64,000 bases of DNA from NCBI GenBank assembly GCA_947594855.1, contig CANQEL010000007.1:1-64000 (forward strand), in the 5' to 3' direction. The translations under genes were made by a program, and so were the position numbers. The notes under the pieces were generated by a model that worked only from the letters and a program-made list of their open reading frames with translations, searched no databases and was not told the origin of the DNA. Shown here piece by piece: positions 1-8,556 of the stretch (the first letter of the stretch is position 1; the number at the start of each line of letters is the position of its first letter). The stretch comes from an uncultured Lachnospiraceae bacterium (GTDB lineage Bacteria; Bacillota; Clostridia; Lachnospirales; Lachnospiraceae).

Positions 1-85
1 CTTGGCTTATTCATCTGAGATATGAATTGAAAAATTCCTTGAAAAATAAGGAAAAAACACTTGACTAAATAGGGAGGTTAATATT

Positions 86-787
86 ATGCCATGGTGTCCT
101 GTCTGTAAATGTGAATACCGTGAAGGAATTACCAACTGCTATGACTGCAGGGTTCCTCTCGTTGATTCACTGGAAGATATAGAAGATACTGATGATACTA
201 TCGATTCTTTAGAAGCCGGAACCGATATGCAGATGCAAGGCGAAGCAGAAAATGATGATATTATGTCACTTGAAGACGAAGGTTACAGCCCTGAAGATTT
301 TGAGAATGATATAAATGAAGCGCAAGCTTCTATTTCTAACACATTCGTCAAAAAATCAGATCAATACCAGGAATATCTGTTTAGTGCTTATACATGTATG
401 CTGGTTGGATTTGCCGGAATTATATTTGGCATACTTAATATTGCCGGAGTATTCAGTGTCATATCCGTAGCTTTTACGCAATATATATTGCTTGGCGTAT
501 TTATTTTATTTTTCATAGGCGGAATTGCAATGTACAATAAATCCAGAACAATAAAAGCACAGATTGGCATTGAAGATAAAATGATTGCCTCAATTAATGA
601 ATGGCTTTCGGATAATATTAATACAGACACTTTGAAATCAATTAAGGATCCCGAAGTTTCTGACGAGATTAATTATTTTAATTACTGTGAAAAAGTAAAA
701 GAACGCCTTTTATTCAGTATGCCGGATGTTGACCCTGCAATGGCTGATTCTTTAGTTGATGAATATATTAACGGGCTTCTCAGCTAA
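86..787 (+). CDS. Zinc-ribbon membrane protein of unknown function
   Basis: I do not recognise a named family. The N-terminus has a compact four-cysteine zinc-ribbon pattern (CPVC near residue 4, then CYDC about 14 residues later), followed by an acidic, Asp/Glu-rich linker to about residue 90. Two hydrophobic helices separated by a short turn lie near residues 101-150, and the C-terminal part is soluble and charged. The layout suggests a membrane-anchored protein with a cytoplasmic zinc ribbon. AGGGAGG sits about 9 bases before the ATG, and a hairpin terminator follows, so it is probably monocistronic. It is one of only three plus-strand genes here. Confidence 0.75.
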   Translation: MPWCPVCKCEYREGITNCYDCRVPLVDSLEDIEDTDDTIDSLEAGTDMQMQGEAENDDIMSLEDEGYSPEDFENDINEAQASISNTFVKKSDQYQEYLFSAYTCMLVGFAGIIFGILNIAGVFSVISVAFTQYILLGVFILFFIGGIAMYNKSRTIKAQIGIEDKMIASINEWLSDNINTDTLKSIKDPEVSDEINYFNYCEKVKERLLFSMPDVDPAMADSLVDEYINGLLS

Positions 788-818
788 AAGGAATATATTA
801 TATTTTGATGCTAATAAG

Positions 819-870
819 AAATCCCTTCATTATCATCCTTAGTGGATACGATGGAAGGGATTTTCTGAAT
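819..870 (+). terminator. Rho-independent terminator after the zinc-ribbon gene
   Basis: Inverted arms AAATCCCTTC (from 819) and GAAGGGATTTT (to 864) enclose a loop with a further ATCC/GGAT pairing, and a T-rich stretch follows on the plus strand. It lies about 30 bases after the stop codon at 787. The remaining bases to 1020 hold nothing I can recognise. Confidence 0.7.
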
Positions 871-1020
871 TTTATCACTAATTTACTCTTTTAATCAAGT
901 CAGAATTTTGCACAGAATTCCCCTTAAAGAATCTTAGTTAATGACCGATATGGTCTGTTACATTACTTCCGAAAGGCATTACTCATACCTTATTTGAAAA
1001 AAACTGAAACACACAGATTA

Positions 1021-1923
1021 TTAATCAATTTCATTAAACTCTTTTAAAAACATCTCCATGGATTCTGACCTTGCTGCAAGTCTGAGCACGGCTTTAAGCT
1101 TTACATCACTCTCTTCGGACTCTATCCTGTCCTTAAGATCATCAGATACACTGCCAAGGTCTGAAAGCAGATCAAGTATATATTCCGACCCAATTTCTTT
1201 TCTGCCAATGGCTCTGCCTTCTTCTATTCCGGCAGTCCTTTCATCATTCAACATCTCTTCAAACAGCATATATCCTCTCTCCATTCCTCTGTCTTTTTTA
1301 ATATCGACAATACTTTCCTGCAGCTTCCTTACATAATCGTCCTCAAAATCCTCCAGACTTTCATCAAGGTCTGCTGCAACATATTTCAGGAATCTTACAA
1401 GTTCCTCCGGTACTTCACTGTCATTTTCACCCCTGGTACTCAGAAATATCGTATGGCTCCCGTCTTCAAGCGTATATCCGGGCGCTTCCCTGCAGATATG
1501 GTCGAATGTGTACTTATACTTTTTTACGCCTACAGGGTCATAATCACATATAAATACCACATACGCATCAGGAAGTATACTATACTCTTTTCCTCTCCCA
1601 AGAAGCTTCATGTCAAGCTGGCTGTGGTAGTACCTGCTCCTCTTTTCAATCTTTCGGTTCACTGTCTGGATTTCAACATTATACTGCGAACCGCCGTTGT
1701 CAACTGCAAGCACATCAAGACGTATCCCCTTGTAATCCGGGTTATACATTATGCTGTACTCATAATCCACGGAAACAACTGTTACCTGAAAGCCAAGTAC
1801 CATGCTTAGCAGCTTTCGGCAGTTCTCCTTATCTGACATCACAGCAGTAAATATAAAATTATCTTTTATTGTAAGTTCCTGAAATGCCTTTTTCTTTTCT
1901 TCTGCCAATACATCATCCCCCAT
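1021..1923 (-). CDS. Rpn-family PD-(D/E)XK nuclease / putative transposase-type protein
   Basis: This 300-residue protein matches the layout of the Rpn/PD-(D/E)XK nuclease family, often annotated as recombination-promoting nuclease or PDDEXK transposase. The N-terminal half carries the fold: a TIKDNFIF start, an Asp in GIRLDVLAVD and a downstream EIQ in YNVEIQTVNR, then an RSRYYHSQL segment typical of the family. The C-terminal third is charged and probably helical. In Lachnospiraceae such genes are numerous and usually stand alone; no terminal inverted repeats are visible here, so I do not call a mobile element. Family members tested elsewhere are Mg-dependent endonucleases that stimulate RecA-independent recombination; activity here is inference. 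The start is preceded only by a weak ribosome site. Confidence 0.8.
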   Translation of the reverse strand: MGDDVLAEEKKKAFQELTIKDNFIFTAVMSDKENCRKLLSMVLGFQVTVVSVDYEYSIMYNPDYKGIRLDVLAVDNGGSQYNVEIQTVNRKIEKRSRYYHSQLDMKLLGRGKEYSILPDAYVVFICDYDPVGVKKYKYTFDHICREAPGYTLEDGSHTIFLSTRGENDSEVPEELVRFLKYVAADLDESLEDFEDDYVRKLQESIVDIKKDRGMERGYMLFEEMLNDERTAGIEEGRAIGRKEIGSEYILDLLSDLGSVSDDLKDRIESEESDVKLKAVLRLAARSESMEMFLKEFNEID

Positions 1924-1966
1924 ATTTGAAATTGGGGAATTCCATGCATAAATCCTTTATGCACTT

Positions 1967-1995
1967 ATTGTAACACGTATCATTGTGTAATGCAA
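1967..1995 (-). promoter_or_regulatory. Sigma-A promoter of the Rpn-type nuclease gene
   Basis: Read on the minus strand, a -35 box TTGCAT (1990-1995) is separated by 17 bases from an extended -10 TACAAT (1967-1972) with a TG one base upstream. It lies 44 bases before the start codon. Confidence 0.65.
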
Positions 1996-2044
1996 TAAGT
2001 TTTTTTTAAGATTATAAGTTCTTTTTCCTGCATATATGGAAGTT

Positions 2045-3070
2045 TCACTGCTTATACTTTCGCTTCCGCACTTTGGCGGATAAATGCTTTTTTATAATGC
2101 CTTTAAGCTTATTTACCGCATAGACAGCATCTTTTGCAAACCATTTTAAGGCTAGACATATTAATACAATTATCCATATAATAATCCATACCATTGCAAG
2201 CGCACAGAAATCTTCGGCTCTTCTACATTCATTTTCCCATTCCGGATATATGACTCCGTTTGTCTGCATGGAACGTTTTCCATATGAACATATAACTTTA
2301 AATATACTGCTTATACTGAATCTGTTGGTAATATTTACTATGTCTATATCTGAAACATCCGAGCCAGCAGATTCTTCATCATCAAATAAATCCGGTTCCA
2401 CAAGCGACGATATTTTTTCATATGCGTAGCCTGATATCAAGTCAGGATATACCACTTCATAGCAGGTTATGCGCTTTTCTTCCAGGTCACTTTCAATATA
2501 AGGCACATATATATGGAGATTTTTCCCTGTTGATTTTACCACGCCGCATATATAAAATATTTTATCTCCCATAATCATATACTTGCCGCATATATCTGAA
2601 CTGCCATATAACATCCATGCCGTATTTTCGTCAAGCACGGCTTTGTCCTGCATGGTATCATCTTCGCCAAATCCGCCTCCATACAGAAATTCTGCCGGAT
2701 GAAAGAAAAAATAATCTCCGCCGCAGTATGTGACATCTGTCTTACAGGATGTTTTTCGGTCCGTTACTGATATTTCAGTATTGCCATATGCACTGTATGC
2801 ATCAATATATGCACGGCTGCCTTCCTTTACTTCTGCTTCATCTTCTTTTATGTATGAATTAAGCGAATTTCTATAGGAGTTTACGCTCTCTTCAGTTATA
2901 CTCTGTGTTTCTGGAAAATAGACAGCTATATGGGCATATGTGCTGCCGTCATACGACCATCTCTTTTCAGGCGACTGCATGGATATACTTCCGGTAATCT
3001 TTCCATAACTTATTATACCTGTAAATATCATGACCAGACAAAACAGTAGAAATATTATCTTCTTTTTCAT
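2045..3070 (-). CDS. MacB-like extracellular-domain protein, last gene of the ABC/HlyD operon
   Basis: The protein has one N-terminal hydrophobic helix (residues 4-22), an extracellular domain, and one C-terminal helix near residues 288-310 followed by a very basic tail. The extracellular part resembles the MacB periplasmic core domain: YFFFHPAEFLYGGGF, then AVLDENTAWMLYGSSD, then a Gly-rich strand ending FYICGVV, the usual 'vlse..A..lFG....G..i.i....f.I.GVv' pattern. It lacks the four-helix FtsX permease core that normally accompanies this domain, so it is not a complete MacB/FtsX permease. It starts 3 bases after the HlyD-like gene ends, with GGAGTAAGG just before the ATG. It probably works with the adaptor upstream. 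Assignment to the MacB core family is by pattern only. Confidence 0.6.
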   Translation of the reverse strand: MKKKIIFLLFCLVMIFTGIISYGKITGSISMQSPEKRWSYDGSTYAHIAVYFPETQSITEESVNSYRNSLNSYIKEDEAEVKEGSRAYIDAYSAYGNTEISVTDRKTSCKTDVTYCGGDYFFFHPAEFLYGGGFGEDDTMQDKAVLDENTAWMLYGSSDICGKYMIMGDKIFYICGVVKSTGKNLHIYVPYIESDLEEKRITCYEVVYPDLISGYAYEKISSLVEPDLFDDEESAGSDVSDIDIVNITNRFSISSIFKVICSYGKRSMQTNGVIYPEWENECRRAEDFCALAMVWIIIWIIVLICLALKWFAKDAVYAVNKLKGIIKKHLSAKVRKRKYKQ

Positions 3071-3073
3071 CCC

Positions 3074-4774
3074 TTACTCCTTTAATTTTACCTGCTCACC
3101 CGGTTCCACAGCCTTTGACGACGCCGTAATTACATAATCATTACCATATGTTTCCATAGATATTGCAGCTCTTATGTCATCTTCCGCAAGTATATCAACA
3201 TTACGTCTTGTTGCAATATATCTCGTTCCAAGCGGTGTATTCTTGTTTGTAATTACAAGTACAAATTTACCGTTATTATCTTCATATATACTGTTTTTGG
3301 AAACAATAGCATCATATTCTTTACTTTCACCGCCTATAGATACCGAAATATTGTCGCCTTCAGCTATGTCTTCACCCTTTACTTCAAGGCACAGTATTCT
3401 GTTAGCCGGGTCCTCTGCATCAGGTTCTATACTCCTTAAAACTGCACTTCCGTCACTTCCCCAATAATTTGTAAGCGTTGCACTCTGACCCTGCTTTACT
3501 TTAACTGCCTGTTCCTTTGTCACGGATACCTTAAGGTTAAAACAACCGTCATCCGCAGAAATAACCGCAAGCGGAGTATCAGGTTGTGTGGAATCACCCG
3601 GCATACAGCTTATCTGCGATACTATTCCTGCCATCTGTGCCGTAACTTCCGACTTCCCTATAGTATCAGTAAGTTCATCTACAAGTTTTTTCTGCGACTC
3701 TAATTTATCCTTTGCTGCCTTAAGGTCAATATCATCTGTCTGTTTATTATACGAATCCTCCGATTTTTTAATCTCATAATCGGCAATAAGATTATTCCAT
3801 GCAATTTCCTTTTCCGTTACCTGCGCCTGCGCTTCTTCTTTTGACATCGAAGCATTAAGCACCTCAAGTCTTGCAGTAAGCTTTGCCTGCTTTGCCTGAT
3901 ATTCTTCAAGTTCCTTGCTGTATTTTCCCTTCTGGGCATTGTAATTTTTAATTTTATCTGCGCCTGCAGCTGCGCTGGTAACCGCTTCGGATGCCACATT
4001 GACATCAGCCTGCATATTGTTTACTTCTACTGCTTTATCACGCCTCATACGTTCTTTTTCGGTAATCTCTGCCTGTGACGCACCGGATTCCTTAAGCGTA
4101 ACAATATCAGCATCGATATCGCCGAGTTCATTTTTAAGCGTTGTAAGTGTCCGTTTCTTTGCTTCAAGTTCATCATGCGCAGCTTTTTCATCAACGTCAC
4201 CAAGAGCTGCTATGTTCTGTTCATATTCTGCGATGCTTTTTTCCAGTGCCGCAATTTTCTTATTTACTGAATTAAGTTTTTTTGTTTTGATTCCTGCTTC
4301 TTTTTTATTCTTAATAACAGTGTTAAGCGCCCTTACTGCCTTTTTATAATCTAACCTTGCGCTTTCTATGGCAAGCTCTTCTTTATCATAATTATAATCT
4401 TTTCCTATCAGTTTTTTCTGATATTCCGTCTGATATTCAAGATATGTATTCTTGGCAGCTTCAAGTTCAGCCTCATCACCTTTATCAAGCTGAAACAGTA
4501 CGTCTCCGACCTTTACTTCCTGTCCGTTTTTTACAAGCACTGTTTTAACAGTGCGTACTGACGGAAGTTTAATCTGATATGCCTGATTTAACTCAATAAC
4601 CCCGCTCCCACGTATGCTGTCCTGAATTTTACCAGCTCTTACTGCTTCGGTCTGTACCTCCGGCAGATACATGTTCATAATAGTATTTGAGCAGAAAGTA
4701 AGTACAAGCATGACTGCAAGAAATACTATTAACAGATTTTTTACCCACTCTTTTCTTGTTCTGTTCTTTTTCAT
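3074..4774 (-). CDS. HlyD-family membrane fusion (efflux adaptor) protein with long coiled coil
   Basis: A 566-residue adaptor with one N-terminal membrane helix (about residues 12-33). A first half-lipoyl motif near residues 75-97 (VLVKNGQEVKVGDVLFQLD) leads into an exceptionally long Lys/Glu/Ala-rich coiled coil, about 100-370. The second half-lipoyl segment follows (TAQMAGIVSQISCMPGDS), then a beta-barrel domain and a short C-terminal domain. HlyD/YknX-type adaptors join ABC or RND pumps in exporters. Here the gene lies 11 bases after two sugar-importer-type permease genes and directly before a MacB-like domain protein, which is unusual. GGAGGG precedes the ATG. Substrate unknown. Confidence 0.85.
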   Translation of the reverse strand: MKKNRTRKEWVKNLLIVFLAVMLVLTFCSNTIMNMYLPEVQTEAVRAGKIQDSIRGSGVIELNQAYQIKLPSVRTVKTVLVKNGQEVKVGDVLFQLDKGDEAELEAAKNTYLEYQTEYQKKLIGKDYNYDKEELAIESARLDYKKAVRALNTVIKNKKEAGIKTKKLNSVNKKIAALEKSIAEYEQNIAALGDVDEKAAHDELEAKKRTLTTLKNELGDIDADIVTLKESGASQAEITEKERMRRDKAVEVNNMQADVNVASEAVTSAAAGADKIKNYNAQKGKYSKELEEYQAKQAKLTARLEVLNASMSKEEAQAQVTEKEIAWNNLIADYEIKKSEDSYNKQTDDIDLKAAKDKLESQKKLVDELTDTIGKSEVTAQMAGIVSQISCMPGDSTQPDTPLAVISADDGCFNLKVSVTKEQAVKVKQGQSATLTNYWGSDGSAVLRSIEPDAEDPANRILCLEVKGEDIAEGDNISVSIGGESKEYDAIVSKNSIYEDNNGKFVLVITNKNTPLGTRYIATRRNVDILAEDDIRAAISMETYGNDYVITASSKAVEPGEQVKLKE

Positions 4775-4785
4775 TTTTACCCTCC

Positions 4786-5697
4786 TTATGCTTTAAGACC
4801 GCCTGAATAGGTGATGCCCTCTACAATATATTCTTCACAATACAGAAACAGCAGGATACACGGTATCATATATACAGAAGCTATTGCAAATGCAAGTCCC
4901 GTTTCACCTGTATTTATCTGTGCCAGAAATACTCCCAGAGGATGTTTATCCACATCTGAGAGCATAATAAGCGGCTGTTCTACCATATTCCAATAGTCTA
5001 TAAATATAAGTATTGCTACCGATACTATTGCGCTCTTTGACAGTGGTATATATATTCTGGTAAATATCTTCCATTCGCCTGCCCCGTCAATCATTGCCGC
5101 CTCAACATATGATGAAGGAATACGCCTCATGTATTTTGTCAGTATAAATACCGCAAACGGCGAAAATATACCGGGAAGTATAATTGACCAGTATGTATCA
5201 AGCGTTCCCATCCAGTCGGCAACAATAAAATTCGGAACAAGCGTAACCTGATACGGCATAAGCATAAGTATTATATAAAGGAAAAAAGTAATTTCCTTTA
5301 TACGCCCGCCATAGCGCGAAAAACTGTATGACGCCCCAAGCGCAACCATAATCTGAAACACAAGAATTGGAACCACTAGTTTAACTGAATTCCAAAACTT
5401 AAAAAGATATTCGGGGCTTTTGAAAAGAACCGATACATACTGTGATAATGTAACTTTATCCGGAATAATTCTTACGCTTACCTTATCAGTTTTATATGTT
5501 GTATCCCTTCCCCCGTTACTGTACATCATTCCATCATCGGCGCTTTTTTCAAGTACCCGGCCATAATGTGCGGATATTTCGTTCTCCGACATAAATGAAT
5601 CTGCAAGCGTGACAACAGTCGGATATATAAACAATATGGAGAATATAAGTGACAGAATAAATCCAAATATATGAAACACTTTCTTCTTTCGCTGCAT
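4786..5697 (-). CDS. Carbohydrate ABC transporter permease, MalG/UgpE type
   Basis: A six-helix binding-protein-dependent permease of 303 residues. The EAA loop that docks the ATPase is intact (EAAMIDGAGEWKIF, near residue 195). The segment between helix 1 and helix 2 is about 70 residues long and soluble, longer than in MalG. Its start codon is adjacent to the stop of the MalF-type gene (zero intergenic bases), with GGAGG at good spacing, so the two are translationally coupled and presumably form a heterodimer. No solute-binding protein and no ATPase gene is nearby; a shared MsmK/UgpC-type ATPase elsewhere could energise it. It is followed by an efflux-type adaptor rather than catabolic genes. 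Confidence 0.9.
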   Translation of the reverse strand: MQRKKKVFHIFGFILSLIFSILFIYPTVVTLADSFMSENEISAHYGRVLEKSADDGMMYSNGGRDTTYKTDKVSVRIIPDKVTLSQYVSVLFKSPEYLFKFWNSVKLVVPILVFQIMVALGASYSFSRYGGRIKEITFFLYIILMLMPYQVTLVPNFIVADWMGTLDTYWSIILPGIFSPFAVFILTKYMRRIPSSYVEAAMIDGAGEWKIFTRIYIPLSKSAIVSVAILIFIDYWNMVEQPLIMLSDVDKHPLGVFLAQINTGETGLAFAIASVYMIPCILLFLYCEEYIVEGITYSGGLKA

Positions 5698-6585
5698 TTA
5701 TTCCTCCACCTCTCTCCCAAACCTGTTTTCAACAATAAACAGGATTCCTATTATAATTACCATAATAATGCTCATAAGTACGGCTGCCGCTGACAGCTTC
5801 TGATAATTAAGGGCTTCAAACTGGTTATTCATAAAATGCTGCATATAATATATATGCCCATAAGGATATCCCCCGGTAAGCAGATATACTTCCCTGAATA
5901 TTTTAAAAGAGTTAATAAGAGATAATATTGCTACGAAGAATATCATAGGCGAAAGATATCTTATTTTTATTTTCCAGAATATCTTCCACGCTCCTGCTCC
6001 CTCAAGCCTGGCAACTTCGATAAGATCATCAGGCATATTATTAAGTCCCGCAAGAAACAGCACCATGTTGTAGCCAAGGTTCTTCCACAGAAAAAGGCTG
6101 AGTATTATCAACTGGTTATAAGCTGAATTCATCCAGTCAACAGCCGTTCCGCCAAAATTTTTAATAATCTCATTAAGCGCGCCGTTAGCATCAAATATCA
6201 CCTGCCATACGATAACTACTGATGCAACCGGAACCATAAGGGGACACAGAAAGATTGTTCTGAAGTGGCTTTTGCCGGGAAGCCCCATGTCAAGGAGCAT
6301 TGCCAGAAGAAGGGATAATATAACTGCCATTGGTACGGCTATTGCAGAAAAAACAAGCGTGTTTATTGACGCTTCTGAAAAAGCAACATTTGTCAGTAAT
6401 GACATGAAATTCTTAAGACCTACAAAATTTTTCTGGACAGGATTGTCCACCAGACTGTAATATATAATAACAAAAAAAGGAATAATAAAAAATGCAAGTA
6501 CCCCCAGTCCGCTGGGAGCAAGAAAAGTAATTCCCTTAAGTCTTTCGGCATACTTTTTTCTTTTCTTACTATCCATATACATCAT
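5698..6585 (-). CDS. Sugar ABC transporter permease, MalF/UgpA type
   Basis: A 295-residue permease with six hydrophobic segments and the EAA motif (EVARLEGAGAWKIFWKI, near residue 197). It is the first gene of a four-gene operon with the MalG-type permease, the HlyD adaptor and the MacB-like protein. The start could be at 6585 or at the Met three codons later (6576); the AGGG ribosome site is better spaced for 6576. The operon has its own near-consensus promoter at 6617-6645. A solute-binding protein gene, normally the first gene of such operons, is absent. Confidence 0.9.
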   Translation of the reverse strand: MMYMDSKKRKKYAERLKGITFLAPSGLGVLAFFIIPFFVIIYYSLVDNPVQKNFVGLKNFMSLLTNVAFSEASINTLVFSAIAVPMAVILSLLLAMLLDMGLPGKSHFRTIFLCPLMVPVASVVIVWQVIFDANGALNEIIKNFGGTAVDWMNSAYNQLIILSLFLWKNLGYNMVLFLAGLNNMPDDLIEVARLEGAGAWKIFWKIKIRYLSPMIFFVAILSLINSFKIFREVYLLTGGYPYGHIYYMQHFMNNQFEALNYQKLSAAAVLMSIIMVIIIGILFIVENRFGREVEE

Positions 6586-6616
6586 CCCTGACTCTACTAT
6601 TTACTGCTATATTTAT

Positions 6617-6645
6617 ATATTACTATTGGTACTATATATTGTCAA
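6617..6645 (-). promoter_or_regulatory. Near-consensus promoter of the permease-HlyD operon
   Basis: On the minus strand TTGACA (6640-6645), a 17-base spacer and TAATAT (6617-6622). The spacer contains a direct repeat ATAGTA-CC-AATAGTA that could be a regulator site. It lies about 32 bases upstream of the first start codon. Confidence 0.75.
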
Positions 6646-6680
6646 GTACTCTTTTTATCAGATTACATATGTGCTAATGC

Positions 6681-6722
6681 AAAAAAACATCCTGTACGCA
6701 GACTTCTCTGCATACAGGATGT
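6681..6722 (-). terminator. Strong intrinsic terminator after the GH10 xylanase
   Basis: A 15-base arm (6708-6722) and its near-perfect complement (6688-6702) flank a 5-base loop, followed on the minus strand by seven T (6681-6687). It lies 34 bases beyond the xylanase stop and separates it from the permease operon promoter. Confidence 0.9.
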
Positions 6723-6756
6723 TTTATGCAATAACTGTTACAATATTATTTTAACG

Positions 6757-8397
6757 TCAACTGTTTTCCTTTAATACTTCTATAACTCTATTGAATGCAT
6801 CCTTAGCCTTGTAATTCTCATCAAAGAGTCCTGAATGTGTTCCATATACATCATAATCATAATGGCGTTCTCCTTCAGGCTTCTCAAATTCTGGAATAAG
6901 GTCAGGTCTGTCAAACAGAGCCCAGATGCTTACATTTGTAAGTGTATCAGGATGAGCCTTATTAAAGTCACAGTATACCTTGAACATATCTACGCATTTC
7001 TGTACATGCGCTGCTATATCTGCATCTGTAACCGTTTTGCCATCGCTTGATATACTGGGGCTTAACCTTATACAAAGCTCGTTGATACCTACTTTAACTC
7101 CAAGGTCTGCAAATTTCTCCATTGCGCTCTTAACCTCAGATGCATTAGGCCAATAAGTAAGTACATATCCTTCCATACCCATGCAGTCAAGAAGCTTATT
7201 ATTTTCATCTGAATTCAGATATTTAATAAGATCAACGATACGGCTTGTCTTTGGAGACTGGAAGCAGTTGAAATCATTATAAAACAGATTGATATCTGCA
7301 TTTGCAGCCTTTTTAGCAGCCTGAGCATATTCAAAAGCATATTTGATATACTCTCCGCCAAGAACCTTATAGAAATTACCATCATTGTTGAGGTACAAAC
7401 CTGTTGTCTCATCTTTTGCTGCAGAACTATCGGCATTAATAGCTTCATTAACTACATCCCATGCAATAACTTCGCCAGGGAACTTTTCTTCAAAGTGACT
7501 GATAACCTGATTTGCATAACTTTCCATACGTGCTTTGAGTGTTTCAGCATCTACAAGTGCAGCTGCCTTTTCTTCCTCAGTTGCTCCTTCTGCAGGCTCA
7601 TTATATCCTTTATAGAAGAAAGCATTTGCCATACTCTGTTCCCAGAATAATACGTGTCCACGCACTTTAAGGCCATTATCCTGAGCCCATTTTACCATAT
7701 CATCAGCTGTACCAAACTGGCATTTTACTACGCTTTCGCCTTCACTTTCAACAGCTGCCTTTGAAGCTCCGACATCAATAAGTGAATAACCTTTCATTTC
7801 ATTTTCAAATGAAACTACGTCAAACTGCTGTGCTGCAAGCTGTGTAAAGCTCTTATCCAAAGTCTTGTCACGGTTAACAACTGTTCCTACATTAAAACTT
7901 GCATAATCCTTCATTGCGTCTTCAGGAAGTTCAAATGGTGTAGGTGTTGGCCTTGGTGTCTTTGTAGGTGTAACGTCAGGCTGCTGTGTAGGAGCTGCAG
8001 GCTGTGTAGGATTAGGTACTACAGATGCGGTCGGCTGTGAATTCTTTGCATCTGTAACCGTAACCTTACATACTGCTTTTACTTTCTTATTTGCTTTAGA
8101 TGTTGCAGTAACCTTTGCAGAACCTGCTGCCTTCGCTGTTACAACACCTTTCTTGCTTACCTTAACAACCTTCTTGTTACTTGTTTTCCATGTTACTTTT
8201 TTGTTTGCTCCTGCAGGCTTAACTTTCTTAACCTTAAGCTTAAATGTCTCGCCTACTGCCAATGTCTGCTTTTTGGCATTAAGAGTAATCTTTTTTGCCT
8301 TAGGCGCAGCTTTTGTTTCAGGTGATACTGCAGCCAGTGTTACTGCCATTGACATACACAAAACTAATGAAAATGCTTTTTTTAATGTTTTTTTCAT
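6757..8397 (-). CDS. Secreted endo-1,4-beta-xylanase, GH10, with N-terminal Big_2 domain
   Basis: Hydrolyses internal beta-1,4 bonds of xylan outside the cell. Order: signal peptide (1-30, cleavage near TKA), lysine-rich bacterial Ig-like Big_2 domain (about 36-117), Pro/Thr linker (118-158), GH10 barrel (about 165-545). The catalytic acid/base is Glu318 in WDVVNEA and the nucleophile Glu440 in GINELCIR; the family VRGHVLFW segment (His248) and FYNDFN are present, so the enzyme should be active. There is no LPXTG anchor; the basic Big_2 domain may hold it on the wall. It is monocistronic, with its own promoter and terminator. The start codon has only a weak GAGAA site, while a good AGGAGAT lies about 50 bases upstream with no usable frame. 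Confidence 0.95.
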   Translation of the reverse strand: MKKTLKKAFSLVLCMSMAVTLAAVSPETKAAPKAKKITLNAKKQTLAVGETFKLKVKKVKPAGANKKVTWKTSNKKVVKVSKKGVVTAKAAGSAKVTATSKANKKVKAVCKVTVTDAKNSQPTASVVPNPTQPAAPTQQPDVTPTKTPRPTPTPFELPEDAMKDYASFNVGTVVNRDKTLDKSFTQLAAQQFDVVSFENEMKGYSLIDVGASKAAVESEGESVVKCQFGTADDMVKWAQDNGLKVRGHVLFWEQSMANAFFYKGYNEPAEGATEEEKAAALVDAETLKARMESYANQVISHFEEKFPGEVIAWDVVNEAINADSSAAKDETTGLYLNNDGNFYKVLGGEYIKYAFEYAQAAKKAANADINLFYNDFNCFQSPKTSRIVDLIKYLNSDENNKLLDCMGMEGYVLTYWPNASEVKSAMEKFADLGVKVGINELCIRLSPSISSDGKTVTDADIAAHVQKCVDMFKVYCDFNKAHPDTLTNVSIWALFDRPDLIPEFEKPEGERHYDYDVYGTHSGLFDENYKAKDAFNRVIEVLKENS

Positions 8398-8472
8398 TTC
8401 TCATTCGCATAACCGGAATATAATTTTTATTCCTGTTACACTTATCTCCTTTCTATTATTAATTGCTTTAAT

Positions 8473-8501
8473 ATTGTAACAGAGTTTAATAAAAAACTCA
8501 A
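8473..8501 (-). promoter_or_regulatory. Promoter of the GH10 xylanase with overlapping dyad
   Basis: On the minus strand TTGAGT (8496-8501), 17-base spacer, TACAAT (8473-8478). An inverted repeat GAGTTT...AAACTC (8482-8487 and 8494-8499) covers the -35 box and spacer, a typical repressor position. The 5' leader would be about 70 bases. Confidence 0.6.
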
Positions 8502-8556
8502 TAATATATTTAAATCATTATTATATGTTATTTTTGTGTCAGAATATATGTATACG

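Noticed and set aside
1021-1923. Possible mobile element around the Rpn-type nuclease
   Set aside because: No terminal inverted repeats, target duplication or second copy are visible; these proteins usually are single genes.
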